Source of the DNA: Neurospora tetraspora
Lineage: Eukaryota; Ascomycota; Sordariomycetes; Sordariales; Sordariaceae
Length of the DNA stretch: 64,000 nt
Reading direction: 5' to 3'
NCBI RefSeq assembly: GCF_033439725.1
Contig: NW_026944389.1
Location: 2,542,001-2,606,000 of the forward strand
Part shown: positions 24,514 to 35,205 of the stretch, piece after piece
Layout: the number at the start of each line of letters is the position of its first letter
How positions within the stretch are numbered: position 1 is the first letter of the stretch
The notes under the pieces: generated by a model
What the model saw: only the letters and a program-made list of their open reading frames with translations
Database searches by the model: none
What the model was told of the DNA's origin: nothing
Program-made: the position numbers and the translations under genes

Positions 24514-25092
24514 CTACTTCTTCTCCTGCGTCGTCCCGTTTTCCTTTTGCGCCCGCTCGTACTCGATAATCTGTCTGCTCCAGCTGGTGTAGTTGAAACC
24601 GTTGCGTTAGCTTGAGAACATTCCCGCGGTGCGCGCCCGCGAACACGTTGCGCATGCATGAATAAGTTTGGACGGGGGTCTGTCTGCCTGGACATACTAT
24701 CTGCTGGGATAGAAGCGACCAGGCTCGGGCATCTTGTGGCGGTACTCCTTCTCGGCGCTAAGCTTCCAGACTGCGGCAGTGATGAGGAAGACGACGCCGC
24801 CGAGAACAGCCGTGTTCTTCTTCCAGTTGGCCGGCTGAGCGTACCAACCACCCGAAGGCGACCAGACGTGCTTGGGGTAGCTGGAGTTAAGGGCGAGGCA
24901 ATGATTAGGACGGATCGATGACACAACACGGGCTCGGTTGGACAGAATGCGCGGAGGGTTTGCGCATGTTCGAGGACGATAAAACTCACGGAACTTGGGG
25001 ACCGCCGCCCTATAGATGGGAAAGACAGTTAGCAGACGCAAAACATAGTAATGATGACGGCTATTCTAAGCAATTGGATGGATACGCACCAT
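24514..25092 (-). CDS. Small single-span mitochondrial protein, probable complex I accessory subunit
   Basis: Exons are complement(25090-25092, 24990-25009, 24698-24880, 24514-24583), giving 91 aa. The joined protein starts MGGGPQVPYPKHVWSPSGG, has one membrane segment (AVLGGVVFLITAAVWKLSA), then MPEPGRF and a charged tail YWSRQIIEYERAQK. This pattern is strongly reminiscent of a conserved small fungal mitochondrial inner-membrane protein that I recall being annotated as an NADH:ubiquinone oxidoreductase accessory subunit; that identification is from memory and only moderately sure. All introns have GT-AG ends and the joins are in frame. The first coding exon is only the ATG and the second only 20 nt, so ORF-based prediction misses the true N-terminus. 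It is transcribed divergently from mL44. Confidence 0.8.
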
Positions 25093-25851
25093 TGTGACGG
25101 AGTTTTGGGGTGATTTGGTGAGGTAGGTTGGACGTTGGACAAGGATTCCTCCTCGCAGTCAAGCAAGGCCGGTTTGTATCGTCAACTTGTTTGCGATGAA
25201 CTGCGAACAACAACAGTGGTGATGCTACAGCAGGGAACTGTTTAGAAAGGACGAATGGTTAATCCGCCTAGGCTGACGAGGGGCTAAATCGCATCAACCT
25301 CCAGGCCTAAAAGTCACCTTGTCGTCCTAACCGGGGCCGAGGGCGCATGCGGCAGGCGAGCGGCGGGCAGCTCCCGCTTGTCCCCACGGTGCACCGCTTG
25401 CTAAACAGACAGTGTAGATAGTGGATCGCGGTTGAAGATGGATCTTGTGGAGACCCCTCACCGGGGCAACAACGAATTATGTCAGCCGGTTTTTATGGCT
25501 CGGTTTTGGGGGAGTGACCCCTGCGCTTGAGCACTGATTCACGGCTGTGGGTGGTGGGCTTGGGTGGGCTCTACGTGTGGTGAGCGTTCAGATTGGAGAA
25601 CTTTTTTTTTACCCGTGTTCGACGGCCGGCCGAGTCTGAACGAGAACCCATCCGATCAACGCGCGACTCCGACCGGGACCCCGAGCAGCTTCCCACCCCG
25701 CGACCACCGGCTCACCACCTGCCCGTCCGATTTCCCTCACTCCATCCTATCCTTGGCAGGGCCTCCAGACGGCGCACACTTACGGAACCTGGGCCCCAGC
25801 ACGTCAGCATCCGGTTGTCGAGCCGACCAGCACCCATAAAATATATCGCCC
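25093..25851. promoter_or_regulatory. Divergent promoter region shared by two mitochondrial-protein genes
   Basis: About 760 bp separate the 91-aa mitochondrial protein gene (minus) from mL44 (plus). Two proteins with a mitochondrial role transcribed from one region suggests shared control, but I could not identify a specific binding site. The right half is GC-rich and probably holds the mL44 leader. Confidence 0.45.
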
Positions 25852-27168
25852 ATGAAGAGGATAGCAACGCCCAGCTTGACGAGCCGGCTGCTCGTCGCCG
25901 CTCGCTCCGGAGTGTCGCCCGCCACCGCCGCCCTCCGATTCCGATCCGCAATCTCGGTACGATCGCAATCGACAGCTGCCCTCGCCCAGCACGATGCATC
26001 CCACGACCTCAACAATGACCGGTTCCCCCCTCTTGAGCCCCTCCCCCCCGCAGCCGAGTCCCTACCGTCGCCCCTCCCCGAACGGGCCTTGACCTCGGCC
26101 AAACTGGCCGCCCTCCACGCCCGTTTGAACCTCTCTCCCAAGATTCCCCTACAGACATTGGCAAGGACACTGGTCGACGCCTCGGCCGACGAGAACCCGC
26201 AGTTCAACAACGCCAACCTCGCCTTCGTTGGCCAGACCCTCATCAACTACCACATTGCCGAATGGCTCCTCTGCAAATACCCCCGCCTACCCCAGGGAAT
26301 TCTCTTCGGTGCCATGAAGGCCTATGCCGGACCCAAGCCCTTGCTCCAGATTGCGCGGTCATGGGGTGTTGATACCGCCGCGGTGCCCGGCGGCGAGGTG
26401 GATCCCGGTCTTCTGCAGTTCGATGCCCTCAAGCCCGGCATCTCCATCACAAATTTCGGCTACAAGCGTACGGAGCTCGCGTACCTCGAGAAGTTCAAGT
26501 GGCGCCGCGGTATGGCCTCGCGTGTCGTCCTCGACGACGACTTCGGTGATGTCGTGCGCAGCGACCCCAAGGTTGCCGCCGACCTGGAGAAGGCAATGGA
26601 AGAGCAGGATCAGGACAAGACTCCCGACGAGGAGGAGGCCGAGATGGTGGCCAACGAGCAGGACCAGGACGTGAGCTACGACCGCTACGGCAACCCCGAC
26701 ACCCGGGCCGCTGCCGAGCGGGCCCACGCCTACTTTGTGCGCGCCGTCGTCGGCGCCATCTACGCTCACTGCGGCCGCGAGGCCGCCAAGGCCTTCGTCA
26801 AGGCGCACATCATGTCGCGCACCCTCGACATTGCCAAGCTCTTCGAATTCAAGTACCCCACCCGCGAGCTCGCCGCGCTCTGCGCCCGTGAGGACTTCGA
26901 GCCCCCCGTGGCTCGCCTCCTCTCCGAGACGGGTCGTCAGTCGCGCACCCCCGTCTTCGTTGTCGGTATCTACAGCGGCAGCGACAAGCTCGGCGAGGGC
27001 GCCGCCCCCTCTCTCGACCACGCCCGCTTCAAGGCCGCCATGAACGCCCTGAAAGCCTGGTATCTCTACAGCCCTGGCGAGACTCGGGTACCCAGCGACA
27101 TGCTGGAGGAGGGTGCCAAGCCCTGGACGCCAGCATACATTGATATGGGTGAGGTTATCTCCCGCTAA
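25852..27168 (+). CDS. mrpl3: Mitochondrial large-subunit ribosomal protein mL44 (MRPL3)
   Basis: A single exon encodes 438 aa. The N-terminus (MKRIATPSLTSRLLVAARSG) is rich in Arg, Ser and Ala and lacks acids, a typical mitochondrial presequence. The middle resembles the RNase III fold of mL44: FVGQTLINYHIAEWLLCKYPRL near 125-145, then a GAIYAHCGREAAKAFVKAHI block near 300-320. The family is structural in the mitoribosome and has lost the acidic RNase III catalytic set. The acid-rich stretch near 245-275 is a linker. The C-terminal part (KAAMNALKAWYLYSP) matches the double-stranded-RNA-binding end. The ATG at 25852 starts directly with the presequence, so the start is well supported. Confidence 0.92.
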   Translation: MKRIATPSLTSRLLVAARSGVSPATAALRFRSAISVRSQSTAALAQHDASHDLNNDRFPPLEPLPPAAESLPSPLPERALTSAKLAALHARLNLSPKIPLQTLARTLVDASADENPQFNNANLAFVGQTLINYHIAEWLLCKYPRLPQGILFGAMKAYAGPKPLLQIARSWGVDTAAVPGGEVDPGLLQFDALKPGISITNFGYKRTELAYLEKFKWRRGMASRVVLDDDFGDVVRSDPKVAADLEKAMEEQDQDKTPDEEEAEMVANEQDQDVSYDRYGNPDTRAAAERAHAYFVRAVVGAIYAHCGREAAKAFVKAHIMSRTLDIAKLFEFKYPTRELAALCAREDFEPPVARLLSETGRQSRTPVFVVGIYSGSDKLGEGAAPSLDHARFKAAMNALKAWYLYSPGETRVPSDMLEEGAKPWTPAYIDMGEVISR

Positions 27169-28990
27169 GTGAGAAGGTTGGAACGCGGAGCAAGGCGGCG
27201 GACAGCAGGGGAGGCAGTAGAGACAATGGGAAGTGTGTGAAATGAAAGGGAAAAGAGAGAAGCAGGTGGCCTGCTTGAACTCTCGATTTTTTTGGTTGTG
27301 CGGCCCATCAACTCGGATAGGTTACCCCTATGGAAATCGACGCAAGAGGATTGATAGGGAAACAATAACGAGTGGATTCTGGTGGTGTGGCCAAAAGCCC
27401 CGCTTACCTTTCCACTCTTGTCCTGTTGAGAGCGGGCAATTGTCGTCCTGCGGAGGAAGGGGATTTAAAATGGATGGTTCACTCTCATCCGTTCCCTTTC
27501 CTTCCATTGTTCCTTGCTCTTTTTTGCCGAAGACGAGATGTTGTATACAGATTTGCGCGCAACGGACATACATACATATACACACACGCACGCCCCCGCC
27601 ACATATACCAATACAAGGGGGGTTGGGACGGAACTGGGAATGAAGAAGGGCTGGTTGGTGGCTGCTTGGCTTTGCTTTCGAGATGGAAGACACAATCCTC
27701 CTCGGAGGTGGCATCTGTGTCTTTCTTTCTCAGTGTATAATATCAAAAAGTAGCCGGGGCCAGGGAGAGGGAGGGTAAGATCATTTGTATGTGTAGCATT
27801 AAGAAGTCAAATTTTTACGAGGCATCAACGAAGTACATGACATGACAACATTTCCTCTGATCTGTGATCAAAGAAGGCCAGTTGGAGGCGCGAGATGAGG
27901 TTAAAAGAACGAGGGGCAAAATTGCGTGATACATACTCGATTAACCACTTGCTCGTATCACGACACGAGGAGTCAACGGCGAGGCATACTTTTCTCTTCT
28001 CCGGTTTCCTCATTACCAGATTCACGAGATCCTCATCACCGCTGCGCATTCAACTCGTGATATCCGTGACATGGCATACTACCCGAAGAGCTAAACCACA
28101 GTTCTCCCTTGCAATCCCCTCCATTTTTCTTCGTCCACTACACAATCCCCCCCATTCACTCCCGTCCCATCTCTCGCCCTTCCACCTCATCCCAGCTGTC
28201 TAGAATTAATCTCTGGCATTGAGGGGAGGAGGACGTATAAAAGGGAAGTTGGAAACAATTATCACTCTGCATGGATATACAGCCGAGATATGTAAAACCT
28301 CAGTCTTATTTGAGTAAAAAACTATACTCTACTCATTTCAACAAGAGAAAACCTCAACACACTCAGTCACCCCTTTCCCTACACGTACCAAAAATTTCCC
28401 AGACACTGCCCAATAATTTTACCAAAAACCCTTGCCAGTTTCTTTTTCAATTTGGGATTCTAATCACTGCTATACCTACCAACCTAGTGAAATTGCTTTG
28501 AGGGGGACAAGTGAACTATGAAAAGTTCTGTTAGTTAGGTGTTTGTATTAGCAGCACCCGGGATTTTGTAACGTATTGTAAATATGACCTAGTGTCACGT
28601 TTGAGAAACCCTTGACGCGAAGGGAAATTTGGAAATCATTGTAAGCTACTTGAAGGGTAGAGGTAGTTTTGGCCGTTGGAGTGGCCGAAAGTTGGTAAAT
28701 TTTGTGAGGACCCATAAAACTTGGGTACGTGTAGGAAAAGGGTGAGTGCGCCAAGGTTTTCTCTTCAACAAGTACATTAGGTATCTCTAGTAAGGCCTCT
28801 CTTGATCTTCATGTCACAACCTCTCCTGCTCATCCTACTTTGGGGGTATAACCATCCATCTCTATCTCATCCATCGTCATGCATCCCATTTTTTCGTAAC
28901 CCATTCCTACTAGCTCCATCACAGAACAGTAACCCACGAACAATCACTCGTCTCTCAAATCAACAAAAAGAAGAGACACAACGCGCTCGC
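27169..28990. other. Convergent intergenic region, partly AT-rich
   Basis: About 1.8 kb between the 3' ends of mL44 and the phospholipase gene. A CA-rich stretch lies near 27570-27600, and the part around 28260-28700 is more AT-rich than its surroundings but not RIP-like. No credible ORF or RNA gene was seen. Confidence 0.5.
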
Positions 28991-31498
28991 TCAACTGAAG
29001 TGATCACCCTCGCCCAACCTACCCTCAATCCCCAACCCAACCCTCGTCCTCTGCCTCTCCTCCGCCATCCTCTTCTCCCTCTCCAGCCTCCTCTTCTTCT
29101 TGCGCTCATACACCGCCCTCACCGTCGCCCGAATCTTCTCCTTCCCTTCCTCATAGTTCGCCCTCGCGAGCGCAACAACCTGATCAACCTGCTCCGGCGT
29201 GTACACAAAGTTCCACGTGCTCATGTAATCGCTCGAGGCCGGATCGACGGAGCCGGGCACCTTCTCGTTGGCCAGGAACGGCATGTAGACGACCGCGATG
29301 CCGGCGTCTGGCTCCATGAGCTTCCACGACGAGCTATCGTCTACCGGCGGCGGCGGCGGGTCCTCGGTTCGTCGCTCCTGGGTCGTGCCGACCCAGACGG
29401 TGCAGTAGCCGAGCTCGTGGGCGGTTTGGTCGTATTTCTCCTGCTGGCTCATCAGGCTCTTGTCGCTGCCGCCTTCGGGCTTTACGTTGGGGTCATCAGC
29501 GTGCCGGGTGGCTTGGTCGGCTTTGGCTTGGGCGAGTTTGTTATCGGCTTCGGCTTCTGTGGCTTCTTCGGCCTCCTTCAACTCCTTGGCGGTGGTGGAG
29601 GGCGATGCGGAGGGCCTGGGCCAGCCGGCACCTATTGGCCATCCCTTGATACCCCTTTGCCTTGCATAACCCTCGACAACGGAGAGCCAGTTGTCCGTTT
29701 TGATGTCGGCGGAAGCATCAAAGGCCACGATGATATCGACGTTACGTCCTGGCCGCAGTAAGGGATATATGGGAAGGTTGTTGGACATGCCAGAGTCCAT
29801 GAGTTGGATATAATCGGACTCGATGGCAAGCCGAGGAACCGTTCTTGGAAGCTTGCCATTCATTCCGTGGATGAAGTTCGGGATGGTCGCCGGGTCGATC
29901 GGATGGACCTTGCTTAAATCCTCATTGTGACCCCAGATTAAGTTGTCTACTGCCTGGAAACCACCAAGACTCTGGATCAAAGGGCGGATTTCCCGGTAGT
30001 AATGGCTGAGTGTTGCGCAGAAAGCACTGCCCCATATTCCTAGGAGTACGGGTAACCGAATTTCGGGAAGGTAGAAGCCTTCCGTCGTGGGTAGATTGAC
30101 GCCATTTTGAAACCTCCTGCCCATAGCCCAGGTCGGAATACCGGCAGCGAACTCTTCGCAGAAAAGTTCAAACGGAGTCATCTCAAACCATTGAAACCAT
30201 GCTTCTTTCTTGGCCTCAGCTTTGGCCGCCTCTGAAGCATGCGACTGCTCGTTGCCGGCTTCGTCAAGCTCCGGAATCTCGTGGCGCACAGCTGTATAAA
30301 TGGGCATGGGATTTTGTCCGTACCGAATGTACTCTTGTTGGTGAGATAGCTTGAAGTCATGTGCGTTGACGCCAAGTTCTCCCTTGGGAATGAACAACCT
30401 AGCTGCTAGCAGCAGCCCGTAGGCGTCAACGAGCCCAAAATCAGCTTCTGGATCACCCTTCAGCTTTTCTACCATGGCGGTCAGCAGTAGCTTGTTCGTA
30501 GGCGCAGACAGAAGAGCTGAGAAGGCGGTAGGCGGGTAGGCAATATGGATTCCGAGACGTGCTTTCAAGTGGTTAATAGTTCGCTGGAAATCGCCGCCTG
30601 AGAGGGAGGAGAAGTACAGAGACTGAAGCCAACAGGATCCACTGACGCCTGATGTATACGTGATACAGTCGAAAAGGCCGTCCTCGGCCGCCGCCATATA
30701 TGATCCGGTTCCAGCGACGAGCGCCCTGAGGCCACCACCAGAGCCACATATGGCGATGGTGGGCACGTCTTCGGGGTTGATATCTTCCTCTTTTATGCCA
30801 AGGTAGTGAGCCAACGCGACGGCTGTTATCTTTTTCCTGCGCGCCAGGAAAGTTTTCTCTTCGTCACAGAGGTCCTCCGAAACGCGGACCTTGGCCGAGT
30901 ACTGGATTTCAGGATTTATGGCAGGATCGCGGGCCTCCTCCCAGATTTCAGCGGCGAGAGAACCTGGGGCCATGTTGAGCTCCCGTTGGAGCTTTCTGAT
31001 GTAGCCAGGAATGAGTTTGGACCACTCGGGAAGCACCAGATCGACCAGCTTGTTGGACAATTTGCCTGCCTCGGCCGAGGTCATGGCCGAGAAGCCTTCA
31101 AAGCCATCGACGAGTTTGGACCAGGTGCCATGGTCGTCGATCTTGCCGTGAGATTCGACATCCTGAGCGGGGAGGTCTGTAGCGCTCGATCGGTCTGTCT
31201 TCGCAGTCTTGTCGGTTGAGTCGAAAGTCTGGAGAACATCAGCCGTCGGGTTGAGCGAGAAAACAAGCAGGGAGCCGAGGAGTACCGCCGAGAGGGATCG
31301 AGGGACCCGGGTCTTTGATTTGGGCTTGTTGTCGCCTGAAGCGAAGAAGCCATGTCGGGTCTGTTGGAAGGGCAGCAGGGAGGGTTTCGTTCTCGCCGAC
31401 GTTCTCGAGATGGCGCTACTTTGTGTAAGAGACCTTGCCAGGAGAGATCGGCGACCCGTTGATGAGATGGCGAAGGTCAATTGGCCCAGCCGCGCCAT
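28991..31498 (-). CDS. plaA: Cytosolic phospholipase A2-like protein (PlaA family), probably mitochondrial
   Basis: A single exon encodes 835 aa, close to the size of Aspergillus PlaA. It should hydrolyse acyl esters of phospholipids. The catalytic features of group IV PLA2 are present: the oxyanion/Arg loop GSGGGLRA (about 252-259), the nucleophile elbow GVSGS with Ser286, and the catalytic Asp in DSGMSNNLP (Asp568). The first 50 residues are Arg/Ser-rich without acids, a likely mitochondrial presequence, followed by one hydrophobic segment (SLSAVLLGSLLVFSLNP, about 68-84). This suggests anchoring in a mitochondrial membrane with a soluble catalytic domain. The C-terminus is highly charged (KKKRRLEREKRMAEE). 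No C2 domain is present, unlike animal cPLA2-alpha. The ATG at 31496-31498 is at the presequence. Confidence 0.93.
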   Translation of the reverse strand: MARLGQLTFAISSTGRRSLLARSLTQSSAISRTSARTKPSLLPFQQTRHGFFASGDNKPKSKTRVPRSLSAVLLGSLLVFSLNPTADVLQTFDSTDKTAKTDRSSATDLPAQDVESHGKIDDHGTWSKLVDGFEGFSAMTSAEAGKLSNKLVDLVLPEWSKLIPGYIRKLQRELNMAPGSLAAEIWEEARDPAINPEIQYSAKVRVSEDLCDEEKTFLARRKKITAVALAHYLGIKEEDINPEDVPTIAICGSGGGLRALVAGTGSYMAAAEDGLFDCITYTSGVSGSCWLQSLYFSSLSGGDFQRTINHLKARLGIHIAYPPTAFSALLSAPTNKLLLTAMVEKLKGDPEADFGLVDAYGLLLAARLFIPKGELGVNAHDFKLSHQQEYIRYGQNPMPIYTAVRHEIPELDEAGNEQSHASEAAKAEAKKEAWFQWFEMTPFELFCEEFAAGIPTWAMGRRFQNGVNLPTTEGFYLPEIRLPVLLGIWGSAFCATLSHYYREIRPLIQSLGGFQAVDNLIWGHNEDLSKVHPIDPATIPNFIHGMNGKLPRTVPRLAIESDYIQLMDSGMSNNLPIYPLLRPGRNVDIIVAFDASADIKTDNWLSVVEGYARQRGIKGWPIGAGWPRPSASPSTTAKELKEAEEATEAEADNKLAQAKADQATRHADDPNVKPEGGSDKSLMSQQEKYDQTAHELGYCTVWVGTTQERRTEDPPPPPVDDSSSWKLMEPDAGIAVVYMPFLANEKVPGSVDPASSDYMSTWNFVYTPEQVDQVVALARANYEEGKEKIRATVRAVYERKKKRRLEREKRMAEERQRTRVGLGIEGRLGEGDHFS

Positions 31499-34400
31499 CT
31501 TCGCGGTTGCTGGTAGGTTGCTGTCCCTCCGCTGACAAGGCTAGTGGAAATGTCGAATATGCGATGCGGCGCGATCTGCGGGTTGGAATTGGAGTCACCA
31601 ATGTTAAGTTGGTGTCGCGCGGAGTCTCGAATTACTTGTAGAGGGACGGGAGGTAGGAAGGAACCTGGAGTCCTTTATCAAAGGCAGGTCTCGACACGAT
31701 ACTTGTTTGGTTATTGCTCCCGATCAACGACTACCATATTGGCCGAAAAGCGCCGGGTCCGCTTGACGAGCGAAGTTGGTTTATTTGACGAGCTTCCTAG
31801 TCTTTCCGTCCAAGTTCCATCGTCGGCAGCTTGTATGACTGTATCAATCGGTTACGGTAGCTGATTCCACGAGCTGGAGTTTGGAGTTGATTGTGTTGCG
31901 ATTCTGACATCATAACTATGGGGCTTGGAAAGTTGGAGGGGCCGGCCGTCTGTTAGAAGGGAACAGAAGGATACCACCCAGCGACCTGTACCTTCCGTGC
32001 TAGCCCGATAAGCGACCGGTAACATATTCTCAGTGTCCAGTGTTCAGTCCCAGATTATCTTACTTGCTCATTCGGCAAGAACCTGAAGTCCCTGGTATTT
32101 CACATGGCTACGTACCTTTTGCCCGTCCATTAGCTCAGTAGTGTCGGGAATCACTCCGGAGGTTCCAACTTGCCAACTTTCTTTCCATTCAACGCTGCAA
32201 CTTGGATCCAGCCAACGTGAATGTGTCGACTGTATATGCAAGTATGCATCTGCCTACTGTCCATCCGTCCTTCTTTCAATGATCAGACGGGAAGCTTATC
32301 GATCAACTTGCGCACTGGTCCACCAATAGACGTGCGATGTGACTTCTCGGGAACACCCGCAGTATCGTCCGAACGTTCGAGGAAGACTTCCAACTTTCGC
32401 TTACAAAACAAAACGAGTGAGGAAGTGTGTTGTACACCTAGATATGGTCGAGTGGTGGAATGTTTCAAGGATTCTCAAGACGTTGTATTCGTCGCAGGTT
32501 TCTGGAACCGAAAAAAAAACACGAAGAAACGAAGTGTCCAGTCCAGCCCTTCCGGATGTGGGGAAGTTGATTCGGGTTGTTTCTTTAAAAAGCCAGCGGC
32601 TCCATCCCCGTTCGCTTGTTTTGGAGGACGGGAACTGGAGGAGCTTCCATGATGGAACTGGGGTTTCTACACCCACACAGGGTGTCAGACCATCAGGGGC
32701 ATCTCGCAACCGCATCCACATGGAAGCCCATGAGCTGGACAGGTATGGATGAAGCTCTGAAACTTGGGAGACGATTCAGAACGGTATATACCAAAAATCG
32801 ACGGATATGTGCCCAACTGTCCAAGCCACACCATCCCCAGGTTTTCCAATCATGGGGTATCAAGGAGGTTCCATCTGTTGCTTCTCTGATCCTATCTAGG
32901 GTCTCCGATGATCGACCACCGTGATGGCCTTGAAGAAAAGTGGTCAATGGCGACCGCACCGATCAAAATGTCCAGCCTAACTCACGGGACACACACCAAG
33001 CACGGCGACAATATTTGAATGCAAGCGCCCGAGGACCTTCCATAGTGTAGTAGCCTGACTGTAGCCACCATGTCTGTTTCATTATCAGGCGGAAGCAGAC
33101 GTAAAATCAACACACACAGCCCACAAAGACAAGCAGATACTGTTTGCCCTGGGTGAAACAGTCGCTCGTCTGGTTCCAAAGTCGAGTGTAGGTTTTCTAG
33201 ACGCGCTCAAACCTAGCACGTGCCCGAATATCACGAGCAGCCAGCCAGACAGCCAAGTGTCAAATAGAGTTGCAGAGAAGCGCGAAACACATCAAAATCT
33301 GAAAGTGCACCGGGATTTGGTCTCCAACAAATGCACGTAATTTAATTTTAAGGAGCTCCCTGGCTCGCTCCAGTCATTGTCACGTCCGTGCTAGTACAGT
33401 GCGGACATGGCAAATTGAGCCGAGGCGTTTAACTTTAATGTGTTACCTTTGTGGTTACTCCTTTCTGCTTGCTTGTCAAATGTTTGCTCGTTGGTATTGC
33501 GTTCTGCCCTGGGCGCTTAGTGCAAGTCCTAGGGCCAACATGATGGAGTAGTTGTAGATGGCTCACAGCAAGATCATGAAATCCCGTTGCTCGAGACTAG
33601 CGATCCAGTGTTGAGAGTGTTGACAAGAAGTTTTGAGATTGGATTCCAGAATTCGCACTCTCGTCTTTTCCCCAAAAGCTGGGCTATAACCATGTCCTGG
33701 CCAATCATGTGGCAGAATGGGTCGACCCCTGCTTATTAGTTTCCCCTTAGCATGTTCTTGCCAACCCGTCAGGCCAGTGGACGCTTCCCAATCGAAGTCC
33801 AATGTGCCAGCCGGGCCACCAGCGGGAGCGAGGCCTTGCGACCTTGAGGTTGCGTTGTTGAGCCCGCCCGTATTGCTTGTGTTTCTGGCACTCTGTGTCG
33901 GGCCTGCCGTGGCCTGCCCGGCGCCCATCCGGGTTCCAGCACCACCACCTGGCACGTCGAACCTGAACCCCTTTTGAGCTGCTCCAAACGGGACGTCGAT
34001 GCAGCCAGACACGGGCAATCTAACACCTACCCAATCTCCATACCCACCCCCATCCCAGGTCCCATCCACCCATCCACCCATCCATCTTCTTCGACTGAAG
34101 CCGCCCTGCCTGCTGCTGCTGCTTGCTGCTGCTGCCACACTGACTGCCGTCGCACCTCACCCAAAATTTCCCATTCTTTTCACCGGCAACAACTCAGCAT
34201 TCTCCCCATCATCACATTCTTCATTTCGTACCTTCCACTTACCTTTGGCACTCTTTTCGTATTCATACGCGATCCAGCGTTACCTTTCAGATTCACCGGC
34301 CAATTGCCTTAGGATTCCGTACCAGGCGGCGCCCATTGACAACTTCCCAACCTTTGACACCACGCGAACCATAGAGGTATCTACCCTACCGGCTCGCCTT

Positions 34401-35205
34401 CCTTCCGGTAAGTTGATGCTGCTTGGTCGTGATCGATGCTCTGCAGACCTTCGCTCCTGGTCCGGCCCACGTACCGTCCTGCTCGACAGATACCGACTGG
34501 CTCTCGGCTGTTGCTACTGCCCCAACCTGCTGGTATCTCGTGCTCTTCGTCGTCACGAGCCCCCCTCATGGTTGCCGCTGGGCTGCGCCAATACGAGCAG
34601 TCCAGCCAGCCCGTTTGTTTGCCTCCACCGCGATCCACGTTGGAGTGTTGGTGTTGACGCTGGCAGCACCGGGCTCGCAGGGCAAGCTTAACGGGTGGGC
34701 GGTAGCCGTCGGCACGGAGAAGGAGGAAGATACATGCGCTCGACATGCAACTAAGCAAGTTTCCAGCTCAATGACTGACGCTATCCGTTTACCTTCCAGA
34801 CTTCGCGCCTTCCTTACGATCCCGAACTTTTTTACCATTTCCATCAACCGTTCACCTCTTGACTCGACCGAAACATCACCATCACGGTACCTTCTGCTAT
34901 AATGGGTAAGCGCTTGCTTTCTGTCCTCTACTTAACGTGCCCGTTGGAGCAAGCCGCAGGAAGCATCACCGGATCACCGACCTCTTCGTACCTTACTCTA
35001 CGTTCCATGGCCTCAACAAAACCCGACTCAGCGCCGCCCTTCGCCGACTTTCTTCTCCCTTCCCCCACCAACATCACAGCTCGTTCTTCTGATACGATCA
35101 TCACATTCGTTGTCCGCTTGCCATCTACCGTTTCTTGGGAACCGTCTTTTTTGGAAGAGAACCATCTTACCACCCAAATACTTTTGTCCAAACGACTCCG
35201 CCACA
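31499..35205. promoter_or_regulatory. Long divergent intergenic region, phospholipase / septin
   Basis: About 3.7 kb separate the two divergent starts. The right part (about 33970-35200) is pyrimidine-rich with CCATCCA and CTG-rich runs, typical of a long 5' leader, and probably belongs to the septin transcript. ATGGGTAAGC at 34902 combines a start codon with a strong 5' splice consensus, so an upstream leader intron or alternative first exon is possible. Short open frames at 32221-32752 and 33563-34138 show no family features. No RNA gene was found. Confidence 0.45.

Noticed and set aside
26359-27021. 220-codon open frame on the minus strand
   Set aside because: Antisense shadow of mL44 in a GC-rich gene.
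28802-29761. 319-codon open frame on the + strand
   Set aside because: Mostly antisense to the phospholipase coding exon; a GC-rich codon-position shadow.
32125-32180. TTAGCTCAGTAG motif resembling a tRNA D-arm
   Set aside because: No anticodon arm, T-arm or acceptor stem follows; not a tRNA.
33563-34138. 191-codon open frame, minus strand, Gly-rich
   Set aside because: Low complexity caused by CCATCCA and CTG-type repeats in the likely septin leader; no family features.
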